A stretch of 43,062 nt of DNA from Haemophilus quentini. GTDB taxonomy: Bacteria; Pseudomonadota; Gammaproteobacteria; Enterobacterales; Pasteurellaceae. The stretch lies in assembly GCA_001752465.1 (NCBI GenBank), contig MDJB01000011.1, positions 1-43,062 on the forward strand, given 5' to 3'. The position numbers and the translations under genes were made by a program. The notes beneath the pieces are model-generated. The model was not told the origin of the DNA and searched no databases. It saw only the letters and a program-made list of their open reading frames with translations. Positions 1-9,151 of this stretch are shown in pieces (position 1 is the stretch's first letter; each line of letters opens with the position of its first letter).

Positions 1-20
1 TACGTGCGGATTGTTATTTT

Positions 21-527
21 CTAAATTTGATATTTAGTTTTGTCTCCAATATCAAAATGCAAAGGCATTCGCCATTTTTGTATCGCTAAAACTAAAAGTA
101 ATACGCCAGAAATAATAGAAAAAATACGTAATGCTGTAATATTATTTAACACCCACGAAAACCACAAGCAAGCCACAAATATCGGCTGTAAATTTAGCAA
201 AGGTACGCGGAAACAAAAATATTCTTTAAAACACAAACCACCTAAAGTAAGTAACGTACCGCCAAGAGCCAAAGCGGGATAATAATTAATATAAAAAAGT
301 AATCCTATCCAAGTAGCAAATTGAAAAAGCAATCGGAAGGATTTGAGATAAATATGTAATGAAGAGGCACAGCAAGTTGCCGCAATTAATATAAATGTGA
401 GCGATAAATCTGGATACCAACTCATGGCAAGAATAGCCAACGCCGCTATCACAAAGCCAGTGCGATAAATAATGACAGTCAGATTATCTAAAAAATCCAT
501 CGGTGATTTAATATGTGGATCAGCCAT
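21..527 (-). CDS. Conserved integral membrane protein, DUF2301-like
   Basis: A 168-residue, very hydrophobic protein with about five or six predicted membrane segments separated by short loops, and a short charged N-terminus and C-terminus. I see no catalytic motif. It resembles the small gammaproteobacterial inner-membrane family DUF2301, but I assign this from memory and its function is unknown. It lies downstream of mpl on the same strand, with a 108-bp gap holding an inverted pair of uptake sequences that can act as the mpl terminator, so it probably has its own promoter. The stop codon is 20 bases from the left edge, so the gene is complete. Confidence 0.75.
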   Translation of the reverse strand: MADPHIKSPMDFLDNLTVIIYRTGFVIAALAILAMSWYPDLSLTFILIAATCCASSLHIYLKSFRLLFQFATWIGLLFYINYYPALALGGTLLTLGGLCFKEYFCFRVPLLNLQPIFVACLWFSWVLNNITALRIFSIISGVLLLVLAIQKWRMPLHFDIGDKTKYQI

Positions 528-588
528 TCTACAAAGATTCCTTTTATAAATTACAAATTAAAAAATAGGTGTTACGTCAACTCAATAA

Positions 589-633
589 AAAGTGCGGTCA
601 ACTTAAAAACATTTTCTAAATTAACCGCACTTT
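589..633 (-). terminator. Inverted uptake-sequence pair, probable mpl terminator
   Basis: Two USS cores in opposite orientation (590-598 and 624-632) can form a 9-10 bp stem with a 25-base loop just past the mpl stop codon at 636. Paired inverted USS used as terminators are a known feature of Haemophilus genomes. Confidence 0.6.
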
Positions 634-635
634 GA

Positions 636-1997
636 TTATTTCTGTTTAAGCTTATCAAGAATTTTTTGATGAATGCCACCAAAACTGCCGTTAGACATCA
701 CCAAAATATGATCTGTAGGTTGGGCCTCAGCAACAATCATATCGACTAATCGATCTAAATTTGCATTCCAATAAGCAGGTTGTACACATTGGTTTGCAAT
801 ATCTGCAACTTCCCAAGGAAGCTGTTCTGGTTGAAGCATAAACACTTCATCAGCTCGGCCAAGCGCAGGCGCAATTTCATCTTTATGAACCCCCATTTTC
901 ATTGTGTTAGAACGAGGTTCAAGCACTGCAAGAATTCGCACGCCACCACCCACTTTATCTCGTAAAGCGGTTAGCGTAGCAAGAATAGCTTCTGGATGAT
1001 GAGCAAAATCATCATAAACGGTGATGCCATTAACTTCGCCTTTTACTTCTAAACGACGTTTAGCATTTACAAAAGATCCTAATGCTTTACATGCATCTTC
1101 AATAGACACATCCGCATGATGAGCAGCTGCGATTGCCATTAAAGCATTATGCATATTATGTTGTCCGACTACATTCCATTTTACTTCTGCCACTTTTTCA
1201 CCATGATGGAAAACCGCAAAATGTGAGGCATCATTTGTAATACGCTCAGCAAACCACTCATTATCTTTTCCTAAAAATTGTTGTTGTGACCAACATCCCA
1301 ATACCAGAGTTTCCTTTGCACTTTGTTCACTCGCCGAACTTAGTACCAAGCCATTTGCAGGAATGGTTCGAATCATATGATGAAATTGGCGTTGGATCGC
1401 TTTGAGATCATCAAAAATATCTGCATGATCAAAACTAATGTTATTTACGATAAGTGTACGCGGATTGTAATGGATAAATTTTGAACGTTTATCAAAGAAA
1501 GCTGTATCATATTCATCAGCTTCAATAACAAAATAAGGGCTCTCTCCTAAACGAGCTGAAATGCCAAAATTACCTGCAATGCCACCGATTAAAAAGCCTG
1601 GTTTTAAGCCATTTTGTTCTAAGATCCACGTTAGCATGCCTGTTGTAGTTGTCTTCCCATGCGTACCAGAAACTGCCAATACCCAACGATCTCGCAATAA
1701 ATGATCATGTAACCATTGAGGACCAGATGTGTATTTCAAATTATTTTCCAACACATATTCGACGCAAGGATTACCACGTTTCATCACATTACCAATGATT
1801 ACCATGTCAGGCGCAGGTTGTAATTGTGCAACATCATAATTTGGAATAATCTGAATATCTTGCTCTTCTAAAAAAGTGCTCATTGGAGGGTAAACATTAG
1901 TATCGGAACCTGTCACGTGATAACCCATTTGTTTAGCAATCATCGCCACGCCGCCCATAAATGTGCCACAAATACCTAAGATATGAATATGTTTCAT
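636..1997 (-). CDS. mpl: UDP-N-acetylmuramate:L-Ala-gamma-D-Glu-meso-DAP ligase
   Basis: Cytoplasmic Mur-ligase-family enzyme of peptidoglycan recycling. It joins the salvaged tripeptide L-Ala-D-Glu-mDAP to UDP-MurNAc using ATP. At 453 residues it has the usual Mpl length. An N-terminal nucleotide-binding glycine motif (GICGTFMGG, residues 8-16) is followed by the ATP-binding P-loop GTHGKTTT at 111-118, and further on by the family's DDFAHHP motif. The DDFAHHP motif and the Mpl-type N-terminus separate it from MurC. It diverges from the lipoprotein gene at 2156. A promoter can be read on the minus strand: TTGAAA (2055-2060), 17-bp spacer, TATTAT (2032-2037). Confidence 0.95.
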   Translation of the reverse strand: MKHIHILGICGTFMGGVAMIAKQMGYHVTGSDTNVYPPMSTFLEEQDIQIIPNYDVAQLQPAPDMVIIGNVMKRGNPCVEYVLENNLKYTSGPQWLHDHLLRDRWVLAVSGTHGKTTTTGMLTWILEQNGLKPGFLIGGIAGNFGISARLGESPYFVIEADEYDTAFFDKRSKFIHYNPRTLIVNNISFDHADIFDDLKAIQRQFHHMIRTIPANGLVLSSASEQSAKETLVLGCWSQQQFLGKDNEWFAERITNDASHFAVFHHGEKVAEVKWNVVGQHNMHNALMAIAAAHHADVSIEDACKALGSFVNAKRRLEVKGEVNGITVYDDFAHHPEAILATLTALRDKVGGGVRILAVLEPRSNTMKMGVHKDEIAPALGRADEVFMLQPEQLPWEVADIANQCVQPAYWNANLDRLVDMIVAEAQPTDHILVMSNGSFGGIHQKILDKLKQK

Positions 1998-2031
1998 TGT
2001 ACTTCTCTACTTATCAAGGAAAATGAAAAGT

Positions 2032-2060
2032 ATAATAAAACAACTTCTATGAACTTTCAA
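2032..2060 (-). promoter_or_regulatory. Predicted mpl promoter
   Basis: Minus strand: -35 TTGAAA at 2055-2060, 17-bp spacer, -10 TATTAT at 2032-2037, about 28 bases before the mpl start region. Sequence-based prediction only. Confidence 0.5.
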
Positions 2061-2069
2061 AATAAAAGA

Positions 2070-2098
2070 CTGTCATAAAGGCTCACATGGGCTATAAT
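2070..2098 (+). promoter_or_regulatory. Predicted promoter of the lipoprotein gene
   Basis: -10 TATAAT at 2093-2098 is a perfect consensus. CTGTCA at 2070-2075 lies 17 bp upstream as a weak -35. It drives the lipoprotein starting at 2156, divergent from mpl. Confidence 0.55.
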
Positions 2099-2155
2099 TG
2101 AGCCTTTAAAAAACGAGTACAACTCAACAAACAAAATATAATGAAGGAATTTACA

Positions 2156-2707
2156 ATGAAATTTAATAAATCTTTTCTCTTTGCAAGCATCATCGCAGGT
2201 TCAATTGCATTAACAGCTTGTAACGATAAAGAAGAAAAAGTAGCAGAAAAACCTGCAGCAACAGAAACTACTCAACCAGCTCAACAAGCAGTACAACAAC
2301 CTCAAGTAAAAACGGATGATTTAGTCACTCAAGCAAATGCAGAGTTCCTAAAAGTTGTGAATGTAAAAGTAACAAATGTTTCTGTAACAGATGATTTAAA
2401 ATCGTTTTCTATCACTTATGAAATCACAAACTTAAGTGATAAAGCTATCTTAGAAGCGCAATGGTTAACTGTTTATAAAGAAAATAACCAACCATTCTAT
2501 GTGGCAAATCTTCCAGCATTACAATTTGGAAAAACAATTGCACCAAAATCTAGTGAAACGGTAACATTATCAACAACTGAAGAAGCTGTGCTTTCTCAAA
2601 TTCGCCCGCACTTGCAACAAGGGAAAAATATCCAAGTAGATATTATCGGGACTTCAGTACATTTTGCTGACGGTTCGAAAATTGGCTTAGTGTCAGAGCA
2701 AAAATAA
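2156..2707 (+). CDS. Hypothetical periplasmic lipoprotein
   Basis: I do not recognise a named function. The 183-residue product begins with a lysine-containing n-region, a hydrophobic core and a lipobox LTAC, so Cys22 should be the lipidated residue. A charged, Gln/Pro/Ala-rich linker follows to about residue 55. The remaining roughly 125 residues look beta-rich, with alternating hydrophobic strands such as FSITYEITNLS, and may be an immunoglobulin-like or YcfL-like fold (uncertain). The ATG at 2156 is preferred over the in-frame ATG at 2141, because AAGGA at 2144-2148 is well spaced for 2156 and the signal peptide then begins normally. The gene is monocistronic with a strong terminator downstream. 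Confidence 0.75.
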   Translation: MKFNKSFLFASIIAGSIALTACNDKEEKVAEKPAATETTQPAQQAVQQPQVKTDDLVTQANAEFLKVVNVKVTNVSVTDDLKSFSITYEITNLSDKAILEAQWLTVYKENNQPFYVANLPALQFGKTIAPKSSETVTLSTTEEAVLSQIRPHLQQGKNIQVDIIGTSVHFADGSKIGLVSEQK

Positions 2708-2713
2708 TCCTAT

Positions 2714-2746
2714 AAAAAAATGCCTGTGTAAAACAGGCATTTTTTT
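2714..2746 (+). terminator. Rho-independent terminator of the lipoprotein gene
   Basis: A 7-bp stem (TGCCTGT at 2721-2727 pairing with ACAGGCA at 2733-2739) is followed by a run of T residues and preceded by a run of A, so it could also stop metC transcription from the other side. Confidence 0.85.
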
Positions 2747-2756
2747 ATCCGCACTT

Positions 2757-3944
2757 TCAGGCAATTCGCTCAAATCCAGCTTTTAAATCTGCAATCAATT
2801 CATCTACATCTTCAAAGCCAATATGCACACGAATTAACGAACCTGTAAGGTTACGTTTAATATTTGGACGAATATGGGCAATTTCTTCAGGTTGATTACA
2901 AAGAATTAAAGACTCAAATCCTCCCCATGAATAAGCCATAGTGAAAAGTTGAAAATGATCCATGAAATTTGAGACTTGTTCCGATGTCAATCGCTTAGTT
3001 AATTCAAAAGAAAATAAACCGCTGCTACCACTAAAGTCTCGTAAAAAAAATTCATGACCAGGGCAACTTGGTAAAGCTGGATGGTACACAGTTTTTACTT
3101 CTGGTTGCTCACTCAACCATTTTGCTACTTTAATACTGCTTTCCTGATGTTGTTTTAATCGTACCCCCAATGTACGAATACCACGAGCGGTCGTATAAGC
3201 AGAATCCGCATCCACCATTTGCCCCATCAAATAGGAATGTTCTCTAAGCTGATCCCAAGTTCGCGCATTCGCAACGGCAGTACCAATCATAATATCTGAA
3301 TGACCCACTAAATATTTCGTACCAGCTTGAATAGAAATATCAATGTCATGCTCTAACGCTTTAAATAGAACACCTGCCGACCAAGTATTATCAATCATAA
3401 TCACAATATTAGGGTTCACCGTTCTTGCAACCTTCACAATAGTCGGAATATCTGGAATTTCCATTGTGATAGAACTCGGTGCCTCCAAAAAAAGTACTTT
3501 TGTATTCGGTTGAATAAGCGTTGCAATACCAGCACCAATAAGTGGATCGTAATAAGTTGTATCGATCTGCATTTTTTTCAGCACAATATTACAGAAATCT
3601 TGGGTTGGCTCGTAAGCTGCACCACTCATTAATACATGATCGCCAGTTTTTACAAAAGAAAGAATCGAATTAGTGACAGCAGCTGCACCACAAGGATAAA
3701 GATAACAACTGGCTCCCCCCTCCATTTCGCACATTAAATCTTGTAACGCAAAATGTGTTAGCGTCCCTCTTCTGCCATAAAATAATTCGCCTTTTGCTCT
3801 ATGTTGAGTTGCGTGTTTTTTATCTTCAATACTGTCAAATACTAATGAAGAAGCTCGCTGTAAAACGGGGTTTACCGATCCTTGTGAAAAACGTTTTTTA
3901 CGCCCTGCATGGACAAATGTTGTTGAGAGATTGTGTTGTTGCAT
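2757..3944 (-). CDS. metC: Cystathionine beta-lyase
   Basis: PLP-dependent cytoplasmic enzyme that splits cystathionine into homocysteine, pyruvate and ammonia in methionine synthesis. The length of 395 residues equals that of E. coli MetC. Active-site positions match that enzyme: Lys210 in [11 protein letters not shown] binds PLP, Tyr111 stacks on the cofactor ring, and the phosphate-contacting Tyr56 and Arg58 lie in FYGRRG. It is monocistronic and divergent from the peroxiredoxin gene. No clear MetJ box was found in the intergenic region. Cystathionine gamma-synthase shares the fold, but the matched length and residues favour MetC. Confidence 0.93.
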   Translation of the reverse strand: MQQHNLSTTFVHAGRKKRFSQGSVNPVLQRASSLVFDSIEDKKHATQHRAKGELFYGRRGTLTHFALQDLMCEMEGGASCYLYPCGAAAVTNSILSFVKTGDHVLMSGAAYEPTQDFCNIVLKKMQIDTTYYDPLIGAGIATLIQPNTKVLFLEAPSSITMEIPDIPTIVKVARTVNPNIVIMIDNTWSAGVLFKALEHDIDISIQAGTKYLVGHSDIMIGTAVANARTWDQLREHSYLMGQMVDADSAYTTARGIRTLGVRLKQHQESSIKVAKWLSEQPEVKTVYHPALPSCPGHEFFLRDFSGSSGLFSFELTKRLTSEQVSNFMDHFQLFTMAYSWGGFESLILCNQPEEIAHIRPNIKRNLTGSLIRVHIGFEDVDELIADLKAGFERIA

Positions 3945-3972
3945 ATTTCCACCTTATTTTAGATAAGATTAA

Positions 3973-4001
3973 TTGCTTTAATAGATAAAATCGAGTATAA
4001 A
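3973..4001 (+). promoter_or_regulatory. Predicted peroxiredoxin promoter
   Basis: -35 TTGCTT at 3973-3978, 17-bp spacer, -10 TATAAA at 3996-4001, leaving a leader of about 70 bases before the coding region. Prediction only; no OxyR site was recognised. Confidence 0.5.
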
Positions 4002-4081
4002 AATGTCGGCGTTTCAAATAGAATCTCGTCGCTATTTTGTGTGGCAAAACTTCAACTTAACTTTATATAGGAATTATGACT

Positions 4082-4684
4082 ATGGTATTAGTAACCCGTC
4101 AAGCACCAGATTTTACTTCATCTGCTGTATTAGGCAATGGCGAAATCGTTGATAACTTCAACTTTAAAAAACACATTGCTGGAAAAGCTGCAGTAATCTT
4201 TTTCTACCCATTAGACTTTACCTTTGTTTGCCCTTCTGAGTTAATCGCATTTGACCACCGTTATGAAGAATTCAAAAAACGTGGCGTAGAAGTAGTTGGT
4301 GTTTCTATCGACTCTCAATTCACTCACAATGCATGGCGTAATACACCAACTGAAAATGGTGGTATCGGCCAAGTTAAATATGCATTAGCGGCAGACGTAA
4401 AACACGAAATTGCTCAAGCATATGGTATTGAACATCCAGAAGCAGGTGTTGCATTACGTGCATCATTCTTAATCGACAAAAATGGCATCGTTCGTCACCA
4501 AGTAGTAAATGATCTTCCATTAGGTCGTAATATCGATGAAATGTTACGTATGGTTGATGCATTACAATTCCATGAAGATCACGGTGAAGTTTGCCCTGCT
4601 CAATGGGAAAAAGGTAAAGAAGGGATGAAAGATAACCCTGAAGGCGTTGCAAAATACTTAAAACAAAACGCTGATAAACTTTAA
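4082..4684 (+). CDS. Typical 2-Cys peroxiredoxin (AhpC/Tsa type)
   Basis: Reduces hydrogen peroxide and organic hydroperoxides through a cysteine pair. The peroxidatic cysteine is in FVCPSE (residue 50 from this start) and the resolving cysteine is in GEVCPAQW near the C-terminus, giving the dimeric 2-Cys arrangement. A GGIG motif resembling the GGLG of oxidation-sensitive members is present. Two ATGs lie two codons apart. The second (4082) has better spacing from the AGGA ribosome site and gives an N-terminus MVLVTRQAPDF like related Prx proteins; the first would start at 4076. It is monocistronic with its own terminator. From memory, Rd has metC next to pgsA without this gene, so it may be strain-variable. 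Confidence 0.9.
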   Translation: MVLVTRQAPDFTSSAVLGNGEIVDNFNFKKHIAGKAAVIFFYPLDFTFVCPSELIAFDHRYEEFKKRGVEVVGVSIDSQFTHNAWRNTPTENGGIGQVKYALAADVKHEIAQAYGIEHPEAGVALRASFLIDKNGIVRHQVVNDLPLGRNIDEMLRMVDALQFHEDHGEVCPAQWEKGKEGMKDNPEGVAKYLKQNADKL

Positions 4685-4702
4685 TCCGTAATTATTTACA
4701 AG

Positions 4703-4728
4703 AAAGCCACATAATGTGGCTTTTTTTA
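4703..4728 (+). terminator. Rho-independent terminator of the peroxiredoxin gene
   Basis: Stem AGCCAC (4705-4710) with GTGGCT (4716-4721), followed by seven or more T residues. Confidence 0.85.
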
Positions 4729-4784
4729 TATTCTTAGATACTTTAGAATAGGTGTATCTCTAACACCAAGAGCGGTTCATTTCT

Positions 4785-5342
4785 ATGAAATTTAATATTC
4801 CTATTTTCCTAACGATGTTTCGTGTAATCCTAATTCCGTTTTTCGTGATTGCATTTTATTTACCTATCGAATCCTCCCCTTTTATTACTACATTCATATT
4901 CTTTATTGCCGGTGTTACTGATTGGCTTGATGGTTATTTGGCTCGTAAATGGAAACAAACTACAAGATTTGGCGCCTTTTTAGATCCTGTTGCGGATAAA
5001 GTAATGGTTGTCGCAGCCTTGGTTCTCATCGTTGAATATCAACACTCCCTTTGGATTACGATTCCTGCCATTATTATGATTTCTCGGGAAATTATAATTT
5101 CTGCATTACGTGAATGGATGGCAGAACTCGGAGAGCGTAGTAAAGTCGCTGTCTCTTGGTGGGGAAAATGGAAAACAACCGCACAAATGTTAGCCCTAGG
5201 CGGATTATTATGGCGTTACAATAACTATATGGAAATTGCCGCTATAATCTTGCTTTACATCGCAGCCATTTTAACAGTATGGTCAATGATCCAATATTTA
5301 CAGGCAGCAAAAGGTAGCCTACTAGATGACCTAAAACTCTAA
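4785..5342 (+). CDS. pgsA: CDP-diacylglycerol-glycerol-3-phosphate 3-phosphatidyltransferase
   Basis: Inner-membrane enzyme that makes phosphatidylglycerol phosphate from CDP-diacylglycerol and glycerol 3-phosphate, the committed step to PG and cardiolipin. The full CDP-alcohol phosphotransferase motif is visible: Asp46, Asp49, Gly50, Ala53, Arg54, Gly63, Asp67 and Asp71. Several hydrophobic membrane helices flank it. The length of 185 residues is close to E. coli PgsA. It is transcribed toward the tRNA operon and ends at an inverted USS-like hairpin. Confidence 0.95.
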   Translation: MKFNIPIFLTMFRVILIPFFVIAFYLPIESSPFITTFIFFIAGVTDWLDGYLARKWKQTTRFGAFLDPVADKVMVVAALVLIVEYQHSLWITIPAIIMISREIIISALREWMAELGERSKVAVSWWGKWKTTAQMLALGGLLWRYNNYMEIAAIILLYIAAILTVWSMIQYLQAAKGSLLDDLKL

Positions 5343-5350
5343 TTCTGGAT

Positions 5351-5378
5351 AAAGTGCGGTATTTTCTACCGTACTTTT
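5351..5378 (+). terminator. USS-based terminator of pgsA
   Basis: AAAGTGCGGTA (5351-5361) pairs with TACCGTACTTT (5367-5377), with one G-U pair that works only in plus-strand RNA. A T-rich tract follows. Confidence 0.75.
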
Positions 5379-5428
5379 ATTATTTTGTCTTATTTTTAAT
5401 CAAACAAAGTTTTTTTTTATTTTTTCAT

Positions 5429-5456
5429 TTGACACAAGACTATAAAACCGTAAAAT
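5429..5456 (+). promoter_or_regulatory. Promoter of the tRNA Gly-Leu-Lys operon
   Basis: Consensus -35 TTGACA (5429-5434), 16-bp spacer, -10 TAAAAT (5451-5456), followed by a GC-rich discriminator (ACGCCCCG) typical of stringently controlled stable-RNA promoters. Confidence 0.8.
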
Positions 5457-5496
5457 ACGCCCCGTTGTCACGCAGTAATGCTGATTAGTGATAAAT

Positions 5497-5572
<76 letters not shown>

Positions 5573-5576
5573 ATTT

Positions 5577-5663
5577 GCCCGAGTGGTGGAATCGGTAGAC
5601 ACAAGGGATTTAAAATCCCTCGCCTTTCGAGGCGTGCCAGTTCAAGTCTGGCTTCGGGCACCA
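5577..5663 (+). tRNA. tRNA-Leu (TAA)
   Basis: 87 bases with encoded CCA and a class II long variable arm (CGCCTTTCGAGGCG). Anticodon TAA lies in the GGGATTTAAAATCCC stem-loop. It lies 4 bases after tRNA-Gly. I recall that phage HP1 integrates in a Haemophilus tRNA cluster of this composition; here the cluster is uninterrupted. Confidence 0.95.
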
Positions 5664-5713
5664 TTTAAACACCAATCCAAAGATTTTAAAATTTACTTTA
5701 AAATCATCTAATT

Positions 5714-5789
5714 GGGTCGTTAGCTCAGTCGGTAGAGCAGCGGACTTTTAATCCGTTGGTCGAAGGTTCGAATCCTTCACGACCCACCA
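5714..5789 (+). tRNA. tRNA-Lys (TTT)
   Basis: 76 bases with encoded CCA, anticodon loop CTTTTAA, acceptor GGGTCGT pairing with ACGACCC. Third gene of the operon. Its T-arm differs from that of the tRNA-Lys fragment at 41057-41105, so it is not the source of that fragment. Confidence 0.95.
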
Positions 5790-5806
5790 CTTAAAAATAA
5801 AGCAAG

Positions 5807-5825
5807 CACCTAAAGGTGTTTTTTT
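5807..5825 (+). terminator. Terminator of the tRNA operon
   Basis: Short stem CACC/GGTG with a TAAA loop, directly followed by seven T residues. Confidence 0.65.
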
Positions 5826-5857
5826 ATTATCTAAATTTCTTAGACTCACTACAAAAA

Positions 5858-5884
5858 AATCCCCGACTCAAAGAATCAGGGACT
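5858..5884 (-). terminator. Terminator of ppa
   Basis: On the minus strand TCCCTGATTC pairs with GAGTCGGGGA (with G-U pairs) and is followed by a T run. It starts about 20 bases past the ppa stop codon. Confidence 0.75.
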
Positions 5885-5904
5885 TTTACAATCAAATGTG
5901 TTTA

Positions 5905-6438
5905 TTAATAACGCTCATTCCAACGTTTAATAGACTCACGAATCACTTCTTTCGCTTCTTCTACATCGCCCCAATGAGTTACTTTCGTTGAGCCTGGCTT
6001 CTTAAGTGCTTTATAGTTATTGAAATGGAACTCAATTTGTTTAATTAAGTTTGCTGGTAAATCTGCTAATGAATTGTACGCATTGCCTGTATCACGATCA
6101 TCTGCAGGAACACAAACGATTTTATCATCCACTTCACCATCATCAACAAATTTCATAACACCAATTACTTTAGCCTCAAGGAATACGCCTGTTGCTAATG
6201 GTTGACGAGTGATTAATAACACATCTAACTCATCGCCATCTTCATCTAAAGTTTGTGGAATGAAGCCATAGTTAGTTGGTTTTGCAAAAATTGCTGGCTC
6301 AACACGATCTAATTGGAATGCCGCAACTTTACGGTTCCATTCGATTTTATGGCAGCTACCTTCGGGGATTTCGTTTACTACATTGATAATGCCAGCATCT
6401 ACATCGCCTGGCGTTAAAATTTGATTAAAATCAGCCAT
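5905..6438 (-). CDS. ppa: Inorganic pyrophosphatase
   Basis: Cytoplasmic family I, Mg-dependent enzyme that hydrolyses pyrophosphate and so pulls biosynthetic reactions forward. It has 177 residues, like the hexameric bacterial enzymes. The metal-binding signature DEDGDELDVL (residues 65-74) is intact, as are the conserved lysine/glutamate pair near residues 31-33 and the Tyr-Gly-Phe-Ile-Pro strand (57-61). A ribosome site GAAGGA precedes the ATG. A TATACT -10 can be read at 6477-6482 on the minus strand with no convincing -35. It stands alone between the tRNA operon and the divergent purine permease. Confidence 0.96.
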   Translation of the reverse strand: MADFNQILTPGDVDAGIINVVNEIPEGSCHKIEWNRKVAAFQLDRVEPAIFAKPTNYGFIPQTLDEDGDELDVLLITRQPLATGVFLEAKVIGVMKFVDDGEVDDKIVCVPADDRDTGNAYNSLADLPANLIKQIEFHFNNYKALKKPGSTKVTHWGDVEEAKEVIRESIKRWNERY

Positions 6439-6587
6439 TTTGTTTCCTTCATTTTATCAAGTTAAAAAACGCGACAAGTATAGCAGTTTTTCTGCTGACT
6501 CGCAGTCTCATTTGTAGAGAAAATCAGCAAATAGATTATTTCATAACTATTCATAATTTTGACCGCACTTTATCCTAAAAAAAACTC

Positions 6588-6603
6588 GCGCAAACGTTTA
6601 CTT
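6588..6603. promoter_or_regulatory. PurR-like operator upstream of the NCS2 permease
   Basis: GCGCAAACGTTTACTT matches the E. coli PurR 16-mer palindrome at 13 of 16 positions, with the central CGCAAACGTTT intact. It overlaps the predicted -35 (TTTACT, 6597-6602) of a promoter whose -10 is TAAAAT at 6619-6624, the usual position for repression. The site fits a purine transporter. Confidence 0.7.
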
Positions 6604-6671
6604 CTCATTTTTATGATGTAAAATAGCGCACCTTATTCACTTCAATTTTTCACTCAACTTTAAGGAACACT

Positions 6672-7988
6672 ATGTCAACTTTAGAAAAAACATTTGAGCT
6701 CAAGCAACGTGGTTCAACTGTTCGTCAGGAAATTATCGCGGGTTTAACCACTTTCTTAGCAATGGTTTATTCTGTAATCGTGGTACCCAATATGCTAGGT
6801 GCTGCAGGTTTTCCTGCGAAATCTGTCTTTATTGCCACCTGTTTAGTTGCAGGCTTAGGCTCTATCTTAATCGGTTTATGGGCAAATGCACCAATGGCAA
6901 TTGGTTGTGCAATTTCTCTTACTGCTTTTACAGCATTTAGCTTAGTAATTGGTCAAAAGGTCGCCATTCCCGTTGCGCTAGGCGCAGTATTCTTAATGGG
7001 GGTTGTGTTTACCTTAATTTCTGCCACTGGTATCCGTGCATGGATTTTACGTAATTTACCATCCAGTATCGCTCACGGAGCAGGCATTGGTATCGGACTC
7101 TTTTTACTTTTAATTGCGGCAAACGGCGTTGGTTTAGTCGTCAGCAATCAAGCTGGCTTGCCAGTAAAATTAGGCGATTTCACCTCATTCCCAGTCATGA
7201 TGTCCTTAATTGGTTTGGCGCTCATTATCGGCCTTGAAAAAATGAAAATTAAAGGCGGTATTTTATGGGTAATTATCGCTATTACTATCGTAGGTTTAAT
7301 TTTTGATCCAAATGTAAAATTTGGCGGAGAGATTTTCAAAATGCCAACCTTTGGTGAAAATTCTCTTTTCTTACAATTAGACTTTATGGGCGCACTACAA
7401 CCTGCAATCTTGCCTGTGGTATTTGCTTTGATGATGACTGCCGTATTTGATGCAACGGGCACTATTCGCGCAGTTGCAGGTCAAGCCGACTTGCTTGATA
7501 AGGATGGTCAAATTATCAATGGAGATAAAGCCTTAACTTCAGACTCAATCAGTAGCTTATTCTCAGGTTTATTCGGTACAGCACCAGCTGCCGTTTACAT
7601 TGAGTCAGCAGCAGGAACAGCAGCAAGCGGTAAAACAGGTATTACTGCAATCGTTGTTGGGGTGTTATTCCTATTAATGCTTTTCTTCCAACCATTAGCT
7701 TTCTTAGTGCCTGGATACGCAACTGCCCCAGCATTAATGTACGTTGGTTTATTAATGTTAAGCAATGTAAGCAAATTAGATTTCGATGATTTCGTTGGCG
7801 CGATGAGCGGATTAATCTGTGCAGTATTTATCGTGCTTACCGCCAATATCGTAACAGGAATTATGTTAGGTTTTGCGGCATTAGTGATTGGAAGAATCGT
7901 GAGCGGCGATATTAAACGCTTAAATGTAGGTACTGTGATTATTGCAATCGTACTCGTTGCATTCTATGCCGGCGGTTGGGCGATTTAA
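6672..7988 (+). CDS. NCS2-family purine permease (AdeQ/GhxP/PbuG-like)
   Basis: 438-residue inner-membrane transporter with about 12-14 hydrophobic segments. The N-terminus [20 protein letters not shown] leads into the first helix and is typical of the hypoxanthine/guanine/adenine branch of NCS2 proteins, which are proton-coupled purine symporters. The characteristic mid-protein stretch [12 protein letters not shown] lies near residue 255. I cannot tell from sequence whether adenine or guanine/hypoxanthine is preferred. The PurR-like box overlapping its promoter supports a purine substrate. It is monocistronic and ends convergently with afuC. Confidence 0.88.
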   Translation: MSTLEKTFELKQRGSTVRQEIIAGLTTFLAMVYSVIVVPNMLGAAGFPAKSVFIATCLVAGLGSILIGLWANAPMAIGCAISLTAFTAFSLVIGQKVAIPVALGAVFLMGVVFTLISATGIRAWILRNLPSSIAHGAGIGIGLFLLLIAANGVGLVVSNQAGLPVKLGDFTSFPVMMSLIGLALIIGLEKMKIKGGILWVIIAITIVGLIFDPNVKFGGEIFKMPTFGENSLFLQLDFMGALQPAILPVVFALMMTAVFDATGTIRAVAGQADLLDKDGQIINGDKALTSDSISSLFSGLFGTAPAAVYIESAAGTAASGKTGITAIVVGVLFLLMLFFQPLAFLVPGYATAPALMYVGLLMLSNVSKLDFDDFVGAMSGLICAVFIVLTANIVTGIMLGFAALVIGRIVSGDIKRLNVGTVIIAIVLVAFYAGGWAI

Positions 7989-8036
7989 TAACAGAAATAA
8001 AAAAGGGGAAAATCCTTCCCCTTAATTGTAATCACA

Positions 8037-8067
8037 AAAGTGCGGTGAAATTTCACCGCGCTTTTTT
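8037..8067 (+). terminator. USS-based terminator after the purine permease
   Basis: A 14-bp stem (AAAGTGCGGTGAAA with TTTCACCGCGCTTT) followed by T residues. The single U-G pair is compatible only with plus-strand RNA. A smaller GC-rich hairpin (8003-8023) precedes it. Confidence 0.75.
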
Positions 8068-8077
8068 AAGCTCTGTA

Positions 8078-9127
8078 CTACTCTTTCTTCAATAAGAAAA
8101 TACCGTGATCAGATAAATTGACATAAGCTTGTTTTAAATCGGCATTAAAATCTTCTGGCTTACAATTCACCAATAAATCTTTTCCAGCCCAATTTGCGAC
8201 CACTTCCCAATGGTTGCCCATATAGACCGCACTTTTAATCTCACAACGTTGAGCATCACTGCCCTCTGCGGCAAGATAAATTGCTTCTGGGCGAATACCA
8301 ACTAAGCATTCACCATCGGGTAAATTAAACTGTGCAGCATCCTTTAAAAGCACATGATAGCCATTAATATCCACCACGCTATTTTCTAATTTTCCATCGA
8401 AAATACTGGATTCACCCATAAAGTTTGCTAAGAACAAAGAATTTGGTCGGAGATAAAGCTCTTTCGCTGGCGCTTTTTGCATAATTTTACCTTTATGCAT
8501 AACGATAACTTCATCAGATACCGCAAAGGCCTCTGTTTGGTCGTGTGTCACATAAAGCGAGGTAATGCCTAAACGTTGCTGCAATTCACGGATTTTTTCA
8601 CGCATTGAACGACGTAAGTTTGCATCCAAATTACTTAGTGGTTCATCAAACAATAGGACTTTTGGTTTTAACACTAACGCACGTGCTAATGCCACACGTT
8701 GTTGTTGACCACCTGAAATTTGATCTACAAAACGGTCTTCAAAACCCGCTAAGTCCACCAATTCTAAAGCCTCTTTTACACGCTGAGCTCGTTCTTCTTT
8801 GCCAATGCCTTGCATTTTTAAGCCGTAGCCCACATTATCGCCAATGCTCATATGCGGGAATAGCGCATAAGATTGGAAGACGATACAAATATCTCGATTC
8901 TGAATAGAAGATTTTGTTACATCTTCGCCATCAATAAAAATTTGGCCTGATGTTGGATTTTCTAACCCTGCAACCAAACGCAATACAGTTGTTTTGCCAC
9001 AACCTGATGGCCCTAACAATGTCACCATCGTGCCACGTTTGATCGTTAAATCTAAATTATCAATGACAACCGCTTTACCAAATGCTTTGGTGATATTTTT
9101 TAATACTAAGAAATCATTATTACTCAT
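8078..9127 (-). CDS. afuC: ABC importer ATPase, Afu/Fbp type
   Basis: ATP-hydrolysing subunit of a binding-protein-dependent importer. Walker A GPSGCGKT is at 39-46, the Q-loop near residue 85, the ABC signature SGGQQQR at 138-144, Walker B VLLFDE at 157-162, and the H-loop in [12 protein letters not shown]-terminal TOBE-like domain of about 110 residues follows, as in FbpC, PotA and MalK. The length of 349 residues is standard. It is the last gene of the leftward afu operon, 24 bases after afuB. The fold alone does not define the substrate; see the binding-protein entries. Confidence 0.92.
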   Translation of the reverse strand: MSNNDFLVLKNITKAFGKAVVIDNLDLTIKRGTMVTLLGPSGCGKTTVLRLVAGLENPTSGQIFIDGEDVTKSSIQNRDICIVFQSYALFPHMSIGDNVGYGLKMQGIGKEERAQRVKEALELVDLAGFEDRFVDQISGGQQQRVALARALVLKPKVLLFDEPLSNLDANLRRSMREKIRELQQRLGITSLYVTHDQTEAFAVSDEVIVMHKGKIMQKAPAKELYLRPNSLFLANFMGESSIFDGKLENSVVDINGYHVLLKDAAQFNLPDGECLVGIRPEAIYLAAEGSDAQRCEIKSAVYMGNHWEVVANWAGKDLLVNCKPEDFNADLKQAYVNLSDHGIFLLKKE

Positions 9128-9151
9128 AATTTTTACCTACAACTTAACGAG

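Noticed and set aside
3945-4075. MetJ operator upstream of metC
   Set aside because: No tandem AGACGTCT-like boxes are visible in the intergenic region.
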